Shown here: positions 47,101-57,519 of the stretch, in pieces | How the letters are laid out: every line of letters starts with the position of its first letter | How positions within the stretch are numbered: the stretch's first letter is position 1 | NCBI GenBank assembly: GCA_013407085.1 | Contig: JACCGJ010020012.1 | Span: 1-64,000, forward strand | Origin: Atriophallophorus winterbourni | Taxonomy: Eukaryota > Platyhelminthes > Trematoda > Plagiorchiida > Microphallidae | Reading direction: 5' to 3' | DNA length: 64,000 nt | Notes under the pieces: generated by a model | What the model was told of the DNA's origin: nothing | What the model saw: only the letters and a program-made list of their open reading frames with translations | The model's database searches: none | Program-made: the position numbers and the translations under genes

Positions 47101-49015
47101 TCACAACACATCACGCAAAAATGAATTTGTGTTACATTACATCATCAGAACTCAGAATGTTTGATAGAAAAAGCGGTAAGCTTAACAATAGCTACATAAT
47201 GTTGCGGTATATATAGAGTAAAAATATGAAATCTTCCAGAAACGAATTGGGAAAGTCACTTAACATATGATTCGTCATGTTCTCATCGAGCTATAAAGCG
47301 AAAACCACAACTGATTTTTTCCTACAAGATGTTTCAAGTGTAACAATTTCTGACTGAGAAAGTATTTCGACGAATATCCAGTCCAGAATACTTTAAATGT
47401 CTTCGAGTAAGGTCACTGGACATTAGTAAGAGTTTCAGGGGATGATTTTCGTGTGCATAATTATAAATGCCAGCATGAGGTTACTTCGTATCCGTCGTTG
47501 GGTAAAATCGTGTATTCGATTTTGGAAAGGCGACTTTTCGTACCAGTTGACCAATTCGGTCGCACGATTATAAATACTTGCAAGTAGTTCAATATCCTTA
47601 CTCAGCCATGGTGCCCAGGATTAGATAGATTGTTTCATAACATACGTATTAGATAACCTGAGTAAGGTTTCAGGTGTGAAACACCGAAATATCCTTTTGA
47701 GCAAACCCAAGTTATAGCATGTTTTATTATACACTGTTCGGCAATTATGTGTAGATTTGACGTTACACGACACTCAGATGCATATTATATTGTTTCTGCG
47801 GAAGTCCATACGAGATCTTGCGTGCCAATGTGATACGTGTAGTGAAAAGATTTTCTAAGCTGCAGAATCGTACATTTCGGTGTATTAAATGGTAATTCAT
47901 TTGTCTATAAACCAACTGTATAAGGTGCTTAGAACATTCCGTTGTAATGCAATACGGTCATTAACAGACCTGACAATTTTCCATCTGATGCTCCATTTTT
48001 GTGCGCTGTTACTGAGACCTGAACTATTCGAAACTGTCTTGTTTTAAACAATTCGGAAGTCGTTGTTGGAGTTCTTTTCGCTTAAATCAACCGTAACCAG
48101 GATTAATCGTACACATTTCTACGATAACTATGTAGATAAGTCAAAGGTGTTCACATTGAACTTTAATCAAATTAGCATCCTATAGCTTAGCCGTATGCAG
48201 TGGTACTGTAGGGAATAAGAAGTCAACGCGTTTCGGACAGAGCGTTTATTGCGTTAATTTTTAATCACAACTGGTTATTTATATAAGAACCGTTTGCCAA
48301 CATCACGTGACGCTCGCATCTGCAGGGGATTATCAGCCGACTTATGGTTCATTATTCATTAATTATGCAAAACATCTCAGGTCACCAGTCCATGGGTAGC
48401 ACGTGGCCAACATCCGGCCTTTATCACCGCATTTCGGGTCATCACGTGATTATTTGGCCGTTCGGTTCACTTCTTGCTCATGTCACACCAGGAGTGCTCA
48501 ACTGACCTTGACGAGATGATAATGTGCGCCGACTGTGATGTACGTTCAGGATCACCACTACATAATCGACGATCGTGAAACACGATCAGTATTCAAGTTT
48601 GTTGACAATTATGGCTCACTGTCAGCAGTCATTAAGAAGTTCAGGTTGTTATACAGGATCTGAAAATACATACATACGCAAAGCGAAACGTACAATAAAT
48701 GGCCTCTCTATCAAAACGAACATCAGTTCATGTAAAAAATATGAATCTATTATATATGAGAGATGTTTCAATTACATTCATTATAATGATCTTCACAGAG
48801 TAAAGATTTCCCGGCCAGTTTCTCCGAAATATTCACGGGAAATTTGCAAAATCGGGCCATACAAAATCCCGCGTTATGGTGTCAAGCATTTTCGTGCTAG
48901 TGAAGATGAGGTTGCGCAGGACGAGGAGAAATCCAGGTTTCATACAATTTTGCCCCCGATCCCATTGTTTGATCGCTGGAAGAAGGAATACATTGCAAGA
49001 TACGTACAAAATTGA
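41047..49015 (+). CDS. SPATA17: SPATA17-like IQ-motif protein (complete, 7 exons)
   Basis: Exons 41047-41114, 41152-41241, 41280-41412, 41454-41557, 41597-41755, 44426-44731 and 48763-49015 join without a stop to 1113 nt, 370 residues, close to the 361 residues of human SPATA17. The N-terminal third holds three IQ calmodulin-binding motifs: KIQSWYRGTRLRRYL (about 38-52), IIQKCWRGFCGRRIYRRL (about 61-78) and KIQSVWRGYRSRKFIF (about 97-112). A charged helical stretch follows, then HYMLSTTVRTGIYHS, a PAISEKPQGPF segment and a C-terminus with KIGPYKIPRYGVK and TILPPIPLFDRW, all in the order of vertebrate SPATA17. In vertebrates it is a testis/cilium-associated calmodulin-binding protein; a sperm or flagellar role here is inferred. 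The first four introns are 37-41 nt and the last two 2.7 and 4.0 kb. The exon 7 acceptor is the least certain join. Confidence 0.92.
41152..41241 (+). CDS. SPATA17: SPATA17 exon 2: IQ motif 1
   Basis: Acceptor TGTGTTGCAG. Reads AANQSRLEEYSAAVKIQSW, then YRGTRLRRYL. The last codon (Lys) is split after two bases at donor GTAAGC; the following intron is 38 nt. Confidence 0.92.
41280..41412 (+). CDS. SPATA17: SPATA17 exon 3: IQ motif 2
   Basis: The acceptor at 41278-41279 (CGATAG) is chosen because it keeps the frame (KTLHQQAVIIQKCWRG). The other nearby AG (41291-41292) would run into a stop. Ends NTHSTQYDAAARK, phase 0, donor GTAATA; next intron 41 nt. Confidence 0.9.
41454..41557 (+). CDS. SPATA17: SPATA17 exon 4: IQ motif 3
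   Basis: Continues from ARK to IQSVWRGYRSRKFIFNFYAR, so the third IQ motif straddles the intron. Donor GTGAGC after two bases of Asn; the following intron is 39 nt. Confidence 0.92.
41597..41755 (+). CDS. SPATA17: SPATA17 exon 5
   Basis: Reads HQLDRLVEEQRMQEHLDLEH, then LRHHYMLSTTVRTGIYHSKP. The HY.LST...GIY motif is diagnostic for SPATA17. Donor GTATGT. Confidence 0.92.
41756..42484. other. SPATA17 intron 5, first part
   Basis: AT-rich intron with a small direct duplication (TTTATATCC twice) at about 42230-42250. No coding content. Confidence 0.5.
42485..42712. mobile_element. 220 bp piggyBac-type MITE
   Basis: The element 42489-42708 is flanked on both sides by TTAA (42485-42488 and 42709-42712). 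Its ends are inverted: CCCTTAACTGCC on the left, CCCTTAACGGTC on the reverse strand of the right end. TTAA target duplication and ends starting CCC are the mark of the piggyBac superfamily. There is no transposase; the interior is GC-richer than the intron (GGCGCGCCGCATGG). Non-autonomous. Confidence 0.75.
43265..43320 (-). repeat. PLE terminal motif with intact hammerhead-like core
   Basis: On the minus strand: GGTCTGATGAATATTCTGTG, TCAAATGTGAAACGTTACC. CUGAUGA and GAAAC are both intact, with a stem II of ATATT pairing to AATGT. It matches 57530-57563 position by position apart from stem II. Confidence 0.55.
43321..43465. repeat. (AATTC)n microsatellite and insert
   Basis: Six tandem AATTC-type units at about 43325-43357, followed by about 100 unassigned bases. 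It splits the PLE 3' region, which resumes briefly with AGTCCGGA at 43456. Confidence 0.65.
43466..43830. repeat. GC-rich insertion inside PLE 3' region
   Basis: About 365 bases with markedly higher GC (GTGGCGCGCGTCTCAAATAG; CCCAGAGCCCGCGGAACTGC) sit between two parts of the PLE 3' UTR. The flanking blocks are contiguous in the 57.6 kb copy. No other copy is seen in the window. Class unknown. Confidence 0.45.
43831..44215 (-). mobile_element. PLE GIY-YIG end and 3' UTR
   Basis: The UTR part matches 57680-57990 (TGATACAAGTGAAC; ACTTTCGCATCA; CTCTGCCCCATTCACCTTAC). The block ATCACGATTAAGGAATTGAT at 44178 matches ATCACGAATAAGGAATTGAT at 59607 in the GIY-YIG region of the large PLE. Minus-strand frames read FLNRDYTKAEHVLDTGH, the usual end of the PLE endonuclease. 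Confidence 0.65.
44426..44731 (+). CDS. SPATA17: SPATA17 exon 6
   Basis: Acceptor TTTTCAATCAG. Reads DKSDALLKSVESQLIRFPRK, then KHQLPAISEKPQGPFREVEE and LRAATDYYCREKASREETAK. PAI..K...GPFR..EEV aligns with PPI..KQ..GPFRDI.EV of SPATA17. Donor GTGAGT, two bases of a Pro codon remaining. Confidence 0.94.
44732..45399. other. SPATA17 intron 6, first part
   Basis: No recognised content. The 78-codon open frame 45140-45376 lies in the intron and has no domain. Confidence 0.45.
45400..45717. repeat. Foldback: 58-bp inverted arms around a B-box-like core, next to family A
   Basis: Family A (45400-45510: CA run, CCACGACCGGTTTCGTGCTG, GGATCCGCATGAGCTTGAAA) runs into the left arm 45511-45568. The right arm 45660-45717 is its reverse complement with about ten mismatches; both contain TAAGGTTGGTAC and TTGCGCT. 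The 91-base spacer holds GGGTTCGAACCC at about 45631-45642, a match to the tRNA B box (GGTTCRANNCC). No matching A box or cloverleaf was found. Confidence 0.65.
45780..46030. repeat. Family B repeat
   Basis: GACGTTGTCCATTTCCGCAT, GTCGTCGCTTGAACGGTTCT, then CTCACCGCTAATGCACTGCA match 13290-13490 in the same order. Unclassified. Confidence 0.45.
46031..47399. other. SPATA17 intron 6, nothing identified
   Basis: AT-rich. An open frame of 94 codons at 46932-47216 has no recognisable domain and no splice context that would link it to SPATA17. Confidence 0.45.
47400..48010 (-). mobile_element. CR1-like RT C-terminus
   Basis: Minus strand: FNTPKCTILQLRKSFHYTYH, then GTQDLVWTSAE, WAPWLSKDIELLASIYNRAT and FQNRIHDF. 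The first block aligns with YFNTRKCKILQIGGQYEHTY of the 55.3-55.7 kb copy, so it belongs to the same subfamily. Frames are broken. Confidence 0.7.
48220..48560. repeat. CpG-richer segment, possible PLE terminus
   Basis: Contains CAACGCGTTTCGGACAGAGC and several CACGTGA-type blocks, and is richer in CG than the intron around it. GAAACGCG on the minus strand resembles PLE terminal motifs at 39.1 and 60.67 kb. The match is too short to be sure. Confidence 0.25.
48763..49015 (+). CDS. SPATA17: SPATA17 exon 7 and stop
   Basis: The acceptor at 48761-48762 (TATATGAGAG) restores the frame from exon 6 (Pro completed) and gives CFNYIHYNDLHRVKISRPVS, KIGPYKIPRYGVKHF and FHTILPPIPLFDRWKKEYIA, ending in TGA at 49013-49015. 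The last block matches TVLPSFELFSKYGK of the vertebrate C-terminus. The open frame extends upstream to 48575, but that part has no match. A different acceptor or a small extra exon cannot be excluded. Confidence 0.8.
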
Positions 49016-49564
49016 AAACAAAAACTGAAACGCGAGCATTCCAGAATCATTAGTATTTGATGTATAATTTTCCCAGGTTAATTGTATACTGTTCTTTCGT
49101 GTTTGTCTTTTACATTATTGAAATTCATGTACACTCAATTGTGGAAAATATATTGAGAGAAACTTAGGAATTAGACGATAAAGGAAACAGCAATATCACT
49201 ATTCAGCGAAGCTTTTGGTCAATAGCGTATTTAGTCTGCAAAATTAATGAGAATTCAATCGATAAATTGATGAATTGGCAAAATAATTGATAGATGAACA
49301 GCAGAATTCGAACTTCTGTTGCAGCAGATATGATCACTAATTTGTAGCTACCACATGAAAATTATTGAAATGGCGCTTCCTTTAAATGAACGAAATTTTC
49401 ACGCATTAGGCTACGAAGAAAACTAAAATCCAAGTTTGAAAGGCAGAAGACAATCAACATAATAAACACTGAATTTACCAGAAAATATATGTTGGCCAAG
49501 CTTGCATTGTTACTGGTGAGTGTCTCATCTTCAAGTAGATTTTGCAAAGTATGGCATTTAGCCT
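49016..49564. other. SPATA17 3' flank
   Basis: AT-rich 3' UTR or flank. I did not find a clear AATAAA signal close to the stop. The minus-strand frame at 49362-49547 has no domain. Confidence 0.4.
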
Positions 49565-49865
49565 GTTGAAGTTGCTGTTGTTGGCCTACTGCGGTTGATG
49601 TCTCCCTGATATGTACATCTCAAGCGCATCTCAGTGTCATGTTTCACACTCTTTCAAATGACTAAAAATTCCGATTTCTCTCCCGGTGCTCATAGCGGAT
49701 GGCACTACTCGGTTGATAGGCGGCAGTTTCACGTTGATCTACAGCACCCGAAAGCAGTATTTGATCTTCCTAGTTTGCATATGAAGCTTAAACAGTGCCT
49801 CTAAAGTGAACGGTGAAGACCAAACTCTTTCCAAGTTTCAGGGTCTATACAGGGAGTACTATTGA
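49565..49865 (-). repeat. Family D 3' end fragment
   Basis: GTTGTTGGCCTACTGCGGTT, GATGTCTCCCTGATATGTAC and a TTTCTCCCGGTGCTCATAGC block follow the antisense of the family 3' end, as at 12928. The region to 49865 covers the SWEELAADRS-type coding part in decayed form. Confidence 0.6.
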
Positions 49866-50238
49866 ATATGCGCCCTGCCAAAGGGTGGACCTCCAAATTT
49901 CAACCACTAATAGATTGAATCTTTTGGAATACAATCAGTTTCCAATCTTTTGTCAGCTTCAAAATGAAGAACCTTTCGTGATAGTATTGGGCTAAGCATT
50001 CCAAATAAACCAGAAAAGCATAACCAAGCAGGAAAACTTTTAGTGCATCACTGTTAGCTCCAATAGTCCGTGAATGTACATTTTTAGTCCAGACGACTTG
50101 CGCTTGAAATTCTAAAACTACAGTCATTAAAATACAGAATATAAACGAATAGATTTTATTTGTGTTCCGGCAAAACTCATGCGAGCAATTCTTCCATGCT
50201 AACAAATACTGAAAACCTCATATAATAAAAAAACATGT

Positions 50239-50590
50239 TTGACTTACTTGACTTATTCCCTTGAGTTCCTGGAGGAACATACGGCCTCGGCAACTTGTCT
50301 CCAGTTTGGTCTGTCCATAGCAGCCAGTTTGATGTCGTTCCAGTTAAGTCCACACTTGCGGATTTCCACTTCACACGAGCGTTTCCAAGATAGCCTTGGG
50401 CGTCCGACCCGTCTCTTCCCGATTGGGTTCCATTCCAGAGCATGACGCATGATGTCATCATAAGGTTTCCGCAAGGTGTGCCCAACCCATCTCCACTTTC
50501 TTCTACTGATCTGCTGGGCGATCAGGTCCTCAGCAGCAATCTGCCACAGGTCTTGATTCCTCATCTTTTCTGGCCATGTTTGGACACTAC
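50239..50590 (-). mobile_element. RTE-like RT C-terminus
   Basis: 103 open codons on the minus strand: NQDLWQIAAEDLIAQQISRR, KWRWVGHTLRKPYDDIMRHA, LEWNPIGKRRVGRPRLSWKR and LAAMDRPNWRQVAEAVCSSR. WxWxGHTLRKP and GKRRxGRPxxxW mark the C-terminus of RTE-type reverse transcriptases. The tail has short AAGTCAAG repeats at 50239-50262. It is open but 5'-truncated. Confidence 0.85.
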
Positions 50591-50654
50591 TAATATCATA
50601 GTATAATTATATGCGACGAATTAACATATTTCAATAGTATTATTCCATTTTAAG

Positions 50655-50985
50655 CAGTTTACTATACTTCGGACTGTCTCCACCCGATGACGGCAAACAG
50701 CCAAAAACCGGCAGTGGTCTGTAAGGGATGGGGATGTGAGCATCTAAATATATTGGTTGTTTAAAATCGCCTCAACTGCCTTAACAATAACCAATTTGTG
50801 ATTCTGCTTTGAACATCGTGGTTCTTTGTAAGAACCCTATTTAAGATTGGCCTACATGTATACTTTTTTATCACTATACCACTGATTCAACGATCACTGA
50901 ACGTGATCTTACTGTCTCCACCTGATGACGCAAACAGCCAGTAACTGGCAGTGGTGTGTTAGGGATTGGGATACGAGCATCAAAT
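50655..50985 (-). repeat. Two family A copies
   Basis: Both read on the minus strand: ACTGTCTCCACCCGATGACG with AAACCGGCAGTGGTCTGTAA (50664-50735), and ACTGTCTCCACCTGATGACG with TAACTGGCAGTGGTGTGTTA (50911-50975). Both end in a similar ATCTAAATATATTG / ATCAAATATATTG block and resemble the 6.87 kb copy most. Confidence 0.65.
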
Positions 50986-53329
50986 ATATTGTCAATTTAC
51001 TTAGCATCTGATCTCATCTTATAACTAACATATTTATGATATGTTTATTAAATGTATTACTGTGACAAGTTTAAATGGTGCTTGCGCGAGTCTATTTCGT
51101 TGCTTCGTTTGCCGAGTTTTGATATCTTTCAGTAAAAATAATGCTTTTACGTGATTACGTCCACTTGAGGGGGTAATGTTGGAGATCTGTGGATCACCAG
51201 TCTAAACTTTCAGAGCTGCATATTAACGTTCATGTTACATTGTGAAATGAAAAAATTGGTGTCCACTACAATTTTTTCTCGTGATAGAGTCATGTTTTCT
51301 ACTACTAAAAGAGGTTAAATGAGGGGAAAATGGTTAGTAAATAGAAAGCTTATCTCAACGACGCATCTGATATCTTCACCGTGATCGATTCCAGCGGCAA
51401 ACTTCGTTTTCGGATTTAGTAATCATTCATATGAAACACGCCACAGAACTCTGAAGCTGCACTCAACCCGATGCAGAAGACAATAAGAAGCAGTAGTTTT
51501 CATTTGTAGAGTACTTATTCAAACATTCCATCCTTCCGAAATGTTTTACATTTATTCTCATAACACACAAATGCGAGGGATCATTTTAAACTTCATCAAC
51601 AAAAGAGATAAGATTAAATGAAGCAAATACGCATATTCTGATCCCAAATTAACGCGTTTACATTTTTAGTAATCATTAGATGCCCATACGGACATGCATC
51701 GTTTTCATCGGATAATAAATTTTAATATTTTTTTATGATAATTTTTTTAACATTCGATCCAATATACTTTTTGTTGGGCTTGTGAAACATCGCCTACTCA
51801 ACCGCATATAATATTTGAATGAATCTATAAATAATTGAATTTGCGAGGATTGTAATTCGCGTTTAAAGCGTAGAAACTCTACTCAGTTAATGCTGAGCGC
51901 GTGATGAACGCTGTTACCTCATTGTTCGGGGCCAATTTACAGCGATTCTGTCCAAGAAAGTTGATGATAAAAGCCAACAAATTACATTGGTGCCTAAAAT
52001 AAATGTCCCATCTTCTGAAATCGCAAATGACGCTCCATGTGTTACGCTTGAGGGCTCACATGTAGCTTCAAGCTAGTGAGTTCAGACACATGTAGTTTTG
52101 CTCTTATAATCTACTCCAATGTATTTATGTTGTTTTTTGATGTCTGTGTAATGGCTACTATCGCAGACAGTTATGTTGACATTAGAATCTGAAGCTCTTC
52201 TGGTACATTGTCTGGAATTTACATGCTTGTCTTTCAATTTGCCATCCATTTAAAATATATGGCTCCCACTATCAAAAATGTGCAGATTATATCTGATTTA
52301 CTCATCTGTTGTTTTACACTTATGATGTTACGCTAGACCAACAGTATTTGTAAGACTATTTCCAAGAAAGATGTTCTTCTGTAGGTTGGGTAAACATCTC
52401 GTTTGTATGTGGAACCATGAATCGTAATCCTCGTTCAGTTCACTCAGATGCAAAATGAATACGGTGTGCCAAACATATCCTGCTTCAGTGATTGCCAATA
52501 CTATTTTAAACTAGTTTCATTTTCATACAATTTACCACCATGTGATCCAAACCATCAGATTTCGCGACGTTGAATACATTTCCAAACTTAAACCGGTTTT
52601 TTAACTGGTATAAACGATGTCGGAAATTTGATTCAGTAAACGTCGTTAGATAAAAATACAGCCACACAGTGTAGGCATCCGATTGAATCTCGCTTTAGCT
52701 ATCTCGTGGCACGACCATGATGCTATTCTAATAACAGCAGCGCTAATTACATGTAAAACATTCGATCAGTTGAATGGAACGTAAGATTATATGAACAGAA
52801 AAATATGTTTTTCCTTCAATGTTGATTTGCTCCTTTGCTATGTGTTCGCTTCAAGGGTGCATCTGGATATCTGCTGGCATCCATTCTTCGCAGCTTACAT
52901 CAACAAAACGCAAGGTGAGGTCATAAGCTTATTCAAATTCTTTGCTACGAGAGAGTGCGCATTACCGCAGGTTCCAAGATATGTACGGCAAGAGTCCGTT
53001 TCCAAACTGGACTGGTCCAAAAGGCCAGGACTGATCCAAATCCGATACGACAGGTACGTGTAGTGCAGAACTTAAATGCGAAGGTGAGCATGTACGTCAA
53101 AGAGGAATGTTGGCAATCAAGGTAAGGTTTCAAGGTGTTTTAATCGTGTAAAAAGCAACAAGCTTAACAATAATCATGGAATCGTAAAATTTAAGTTTAT
53201 AAAACAAGATAAGCAATCAGCTTAAACAGTATATAAGTAGGCGGAAAACGTATAATTCAATAAAAACTCATCTCATTTCGTTTTAAACTCATGCAAGCTA
53301 GTAAATTGAGCAACGGTAAAAGGTAAAGT
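50986..53329. other. No gene seen, AT-rich intergenic
   Basis: 2.3 kb with frequent stops. The frames at 52791-53063 (+) and 52945-53133 (-) overlap and show no domain. Confidence 0.5.
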
Positions 53330-53850
53330 TTTGCTAGTCAAACAGATTTGGACAAAATTAAAATACCTTCTACAATTTAGACGGGAATTTGGTACCACTA
53401 GCGTATATTCATGGGTCCGATAATTCCTCGTATCATTTCGCGTGAATAAATCCTATGAGGTATGGTTTGGGGTATGGAATATTTTGTATAATGGGATAAG
53501 GTCTCCACTGATCCGTTAGTAGCAAAATTCTAACAGATTCAAGTGAGCTATCCTTTCTTTATAAGGCTTGTTTCGGAGGTTGAGAACTAGTTTTGTAAAT
53601 CGGTGATTGATTCAATGCATAAGTTGTACACATTTCCTGAGCCACGGAGACCATGACAGCAGTGCGTATTCCATGACTGACCTTAGGTATGCAATCATGA
53701 TCCGTGGGAATAACTTGGGCGGAGCTTTCCCAAATACCCATTTGATTAGATTTTGAATATGTGATGCTTTTGCGAAGGCAGTGTTAGTTTGAAGTGAGGT
53801 CTTTAAACTAGATCATATTTATACACCCAAATCTTTTTCTTCACTGCAAT
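53330..53850 (-). mobile_element. CR1-like RT C-terminus
   Basis: Minus strand frames: SSLKTSLQTNTAFAKASHIQ, MIAYLRSVMEYALLSWSPWL, RKCVQLMH, FTKLVLNLRNKPYKERIAHL, then ISGDLIPLYKIFHTPNH and VVPNSRLNCRRYFNFVQIC. A canonical CR1 C-terminus with only a few stops and no upstream RT. Confidence 0.75.
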
Positions 53851-54864
53851 TTTCAAGGACATGTGAACCTATATGGTAAGTGAACTCTACTTGATTCAAC
53901 ACCTACATACCGCTTGTGCCCAATCATCCAGTTTCATCAGTAAATTACAAAATCATGAATAATTCAGTCTAACTTCATGCTGTTTTCACGAGAGCAACTG
54001 ATTTTTTCGAAATGTTTTGTTAGATGCTCAACCACGAGGTGCTCAAGAAATTTTGAAGTCACTGGAAATAAAAATCGGGTCAGAAATTTGAATCATTGAG
54101 TGATTTCTGCCTTTATAAAATGAGTATTTTCCCACGTTTAAAAACGGTGAAAATCACGCCATTTTCCAGTATTTAATTGTGTGTTTTGTATAGCAAGTAG
54201 GCATCTCGCTAAATTATGCGTAGGGTTATTTTGTCGACCCCGGGAGACTTTTCGATTGTTAGATTAACTGTTGTTTAAAAGACGCTTTTCGACGTGAAAT
54301 TTATTTCACTCAGAGCAATGGCGCTTTAAATGGGTTGATTTGGGATGTATATATCATGTTTTCTCAGGCCGAATACAGCTGAATAAAATGTGCCAATTCT
54401 TCAGCAGTTTCTGGTGAAGAATTTGCCGGTCCATGTGACGTGTTCACGGGCGCAACTCATGGTTTCACCTTAACTTGATTGGCAACTATACGACAGAGTA
54501 TTTTAGGGTTGAACTCCATCATGCGTGATATCCGTTCATGGTAGTTAAACTTGTCTGGATCCATTATATTGCGGCACAGAATGTTTTAATTATTGTACAA
54601 TTATTGCACGTTTCATGGTCACAGCGAATTGGTCACATGCCAAGCTTAATGTTTGTTTGGTAAATCTGTAGCCTTGTTTCCTTTACAGCGATGATGTCTG
54701 GTGAACACCTCAGAAAAACTGCACAAAGTTGCCCGATTTTGTTCCCCATATATTGTGCGTTGGTTCAGAGGCATTCTATAATAGTCTTTCTCAACAACGA
54801 TAGGATGTGGGAATGGTAGCTAGCAGAGTGCAGAGTATCTATTCGGTAGACTTCTTCCGAGTCA
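53851..54864. other. No gene recognised
   Basis: 1 kb between two CR1 copies. GC is somewhat higher at 54230-54560, but no domain or repeat partner was identified in this window. Confidence 0.4.
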
Positions 54865-56950
54865 GCAATTGGGAATCAAGAATCAAGATTTTATGGTGAA
54901 AAACGTAATCGCTTTAAAGTTACCCTTGGATAACAGCTATAAAATTTACACAGTATGTAATAAAAATTCCATTGAGTCGTTTGGTTTGTGTAAGCTTATA
55001 AGGGGTCAATATACATGACCGATAGTGAAGTACTCTTTGCTAATGGCATCCATTTACGATTTGAATTCACGGAACGTGGTAGCGTTTAAGATATCCTGTG
55101 ATAGTGAATACCACAGAAGACAACCACGCACAGGGAATAAACGACGTGTAAAACCAAGTCTTGAGTGTAGTATAACGAGACAACTTGAATGACTCCATGT
55201 ATTTTTAGGGAAAATGACTACGAAAAAATCGCGGATAGGTTTATTTTCTATTCGCATTATTTTATATGTTAATATCAAGTCACCACTCACTCTTCTTTAT
55301 GTGAAATCAGTCAATTAAAGAATGGTCATTAGATCATGTTATGGGATGTTCTGCATTTTATCAACTAGCTTCAGGAATCCAATGTCATTAAGCAGCCACG
55401 TTGCGCAAACTGATATCATGTACTCTATCGTCGAATGAATGTAGTTAATTTTAATGCAGTGGAGCGTTTTACGAGGAAACCTAACAAATATTCTCCACAA
55501 CATTCTCAAGATACCGCTCGCCATGTTGAATACTTTCTGGCTTTTACTGTTCGGTTTTAGGATATTAGTAATCCAGTTACCAAGATTACTCTCAGCGCTA
55601 GTCCAAGTGAAGTTTTCATGACCAAGGTTATATGTATGCTCGTATTGCCCGCCAATTTGTAAAATTTTGCATTTACGTGTGTTGAAATAGATCTGATTTA
55701 GTTGAAACAAGGGCATACAAATCCTCTTGCAGCCTAGAGCAATCTTCGATAATTCGAAGTTGCATCCGTATTTTCATGTCATCAGCCAAATAAGCATCTT
55801 GCATCGTACTACTTGCGCCATATCATTTATGTATAACAAAAAATGCATAGGACGGAGCACTAAATCATGAGGGACGCCGCTGGAGACATTGAGGGTTTTG
55901 ATAGACTCGGTTAGATAAACCGTTATCCACGATGATTCGTTTCTTGTTATCCCATTGGGAACTAACGCTTGTAGGATCAGGTTGTGGTTGACCTTATCAA
56001 ACGCATTCGATACTTTAATATCAGGCAGCAACGGAGTATCATATACGTTGTCAAATCGTCCAAAGTAATGATTAAATTTGACAGACGAGATCTGCTCGGC
56101 AAAACTGATAACTGCTAATAAAAATCCTTTAGTTTCAAGGTGACCTACGATAAACTCAGTTAGGATGCGCTCCCCAATTTTCGACATGCAGGGGAGCAGC
56201 AAAACAGGTCCACAATTTGCTAAGTAGGAATGACATTTACCATTGCGAATTGGTGTTATCACAACAGTTTTCCATTCTGACGGTACAAAACCATCGCGAA
56301 GACTGCGGATGACAACCTCAGCTAGACCGTATGAAAGCTGTCTATAATATGTACGAATAATAGCAGGGGTAATGTTGTCCCCACCCGGTTCTTCCTTCTT
56401 ATTTAGACGCCATATTTGGCGTTCCACAACGACTTAGTCAATTATTGGTTCAGTTAGTGATTCTTCTGAGTTTGATCAACCATAATACAATAATGTTTGT
56501 TTCAAGTCGAACACTTTGGAGTAAAAGCTCGCATGAGCATCCGCTGTTACTTGAACTGTAGCAGCCATTTGTGTTCTGTCATGAGCGGAAAAACATCTGG
56601 TTTTACTTTGGTTCTTTCTTTCATTATTTTGTACAGTAAATTTGGATTATATTCCTTTCTTACCGCCATGGGTTGCTTGAACTGTTTGTCTTGCCGAACG
56701 ATAGTGGTCATTTTGTTCCGTTTTCAACAAAATTGAAACCAAGTTGCAGGATTATCAAGATCGCAATGAATGGCTCGTCTTTTAAGTGAAATCCATTGTC
56801 TGGTTCTACTGTGAACAGTGAATTGGAAAGTGTGGACATCGTTGCTGCGAATAAATCGAGAGTCTAAATGGATTTGCATCTGAAGGTAATTCAACAGTGG
56901 AATGGAATGTGTATTTGAGTCATTGAAATCAAGTTAAACCTCGTTTTGTT
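54865..56950 (-). mobile_element. CR1-like retrotransposon, RT nearly full length, decayed
   Basis: Minus strand, from 56950: linker, KKEEPGGDNITPAIIRTYYR, SLRDGFVPSEWKTVVITPIR, LPDIKVSNAFDKVNHNLILQ (first palm motif altered), SGVPHDLVLRPMHFLLYIND and, after a +1 shift, YLADDMKI with both catalytic Asp. The C-terminal part is YFNTRKCKILQIGGQYEHTY, NMASGILRMLWRIFVRFPRK and DLILTYKIMRIENKPI. The 3' UTR matches 11.95-12.05 kb and ends with CACCATAAAATCTTGATT. At least two frameshifts (about 55805 and 55715). The best preserved CR1 palm in the window. Confidence 0.85.
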
Positions 56951-57519
56951 CACAGAGTGCTTGAACAGGTCTCCAAAAGTCGACTCCACGTGTGATTTTA
57001 GTCTCATCGGTGTACCTTAAAGCACTGCATATATATATATATATATGTCGGACAATTTTCTTCAATATTGCATTTGGTGGTCACACCCAGATTTTCTGAT
57101 GTTACAAATCAATCGATCAACATCCCTATTTCTGGCTCTTTATTATTCGTTTAAAATAGCGATTTTCAACCGAAAACACTAATGAATGTCCGGAAGAACT
57201 ACGGGAAATTGGACTCAAAGAGTATAATCACGTCTGCAGACTCGGTTAACTGGTCACTCCCTTCGTCTATCTGTTGGTTGGACTTATTTGACAAAAATCA
57301 GATCGCTTGAAAATCACTCACCTTTGATGAATGAAATATTCCCCACTAAGGGTCCGACATGGTTTGATATCATTATTCGTAAATGCCTGTAGGAATGAAA
57401 GCGGTAATAGCGGGAGTTCTCTTTAAGCCGATGTACCAATGACTAACAACCCGACAAAGTTTTCCGAAACGAGTGCGTCTACTTAGTGCAAGGAAATTTG
57501 AGTGCAATCGGTTAGAATA
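56951..57519. other. No gene seen; short (TA)n
   Basis: Contains a TA run at 57029-57047. Otherwise no recognised content. Confidence 0.5.

Noticed and set aside
46932..47216. 94-codon frame as an extra SPATA17 exon
   Set aside because: The human protein aligns across exons 6 and 7 without a gap that would need it.
48575..48762. Upstream extension of SPATA17 exon 7
   Set aside because: The frame is open, but it has no SPATA17 similarity, and the acceptor at 48761-48762 joins in phase to a matching sequence.
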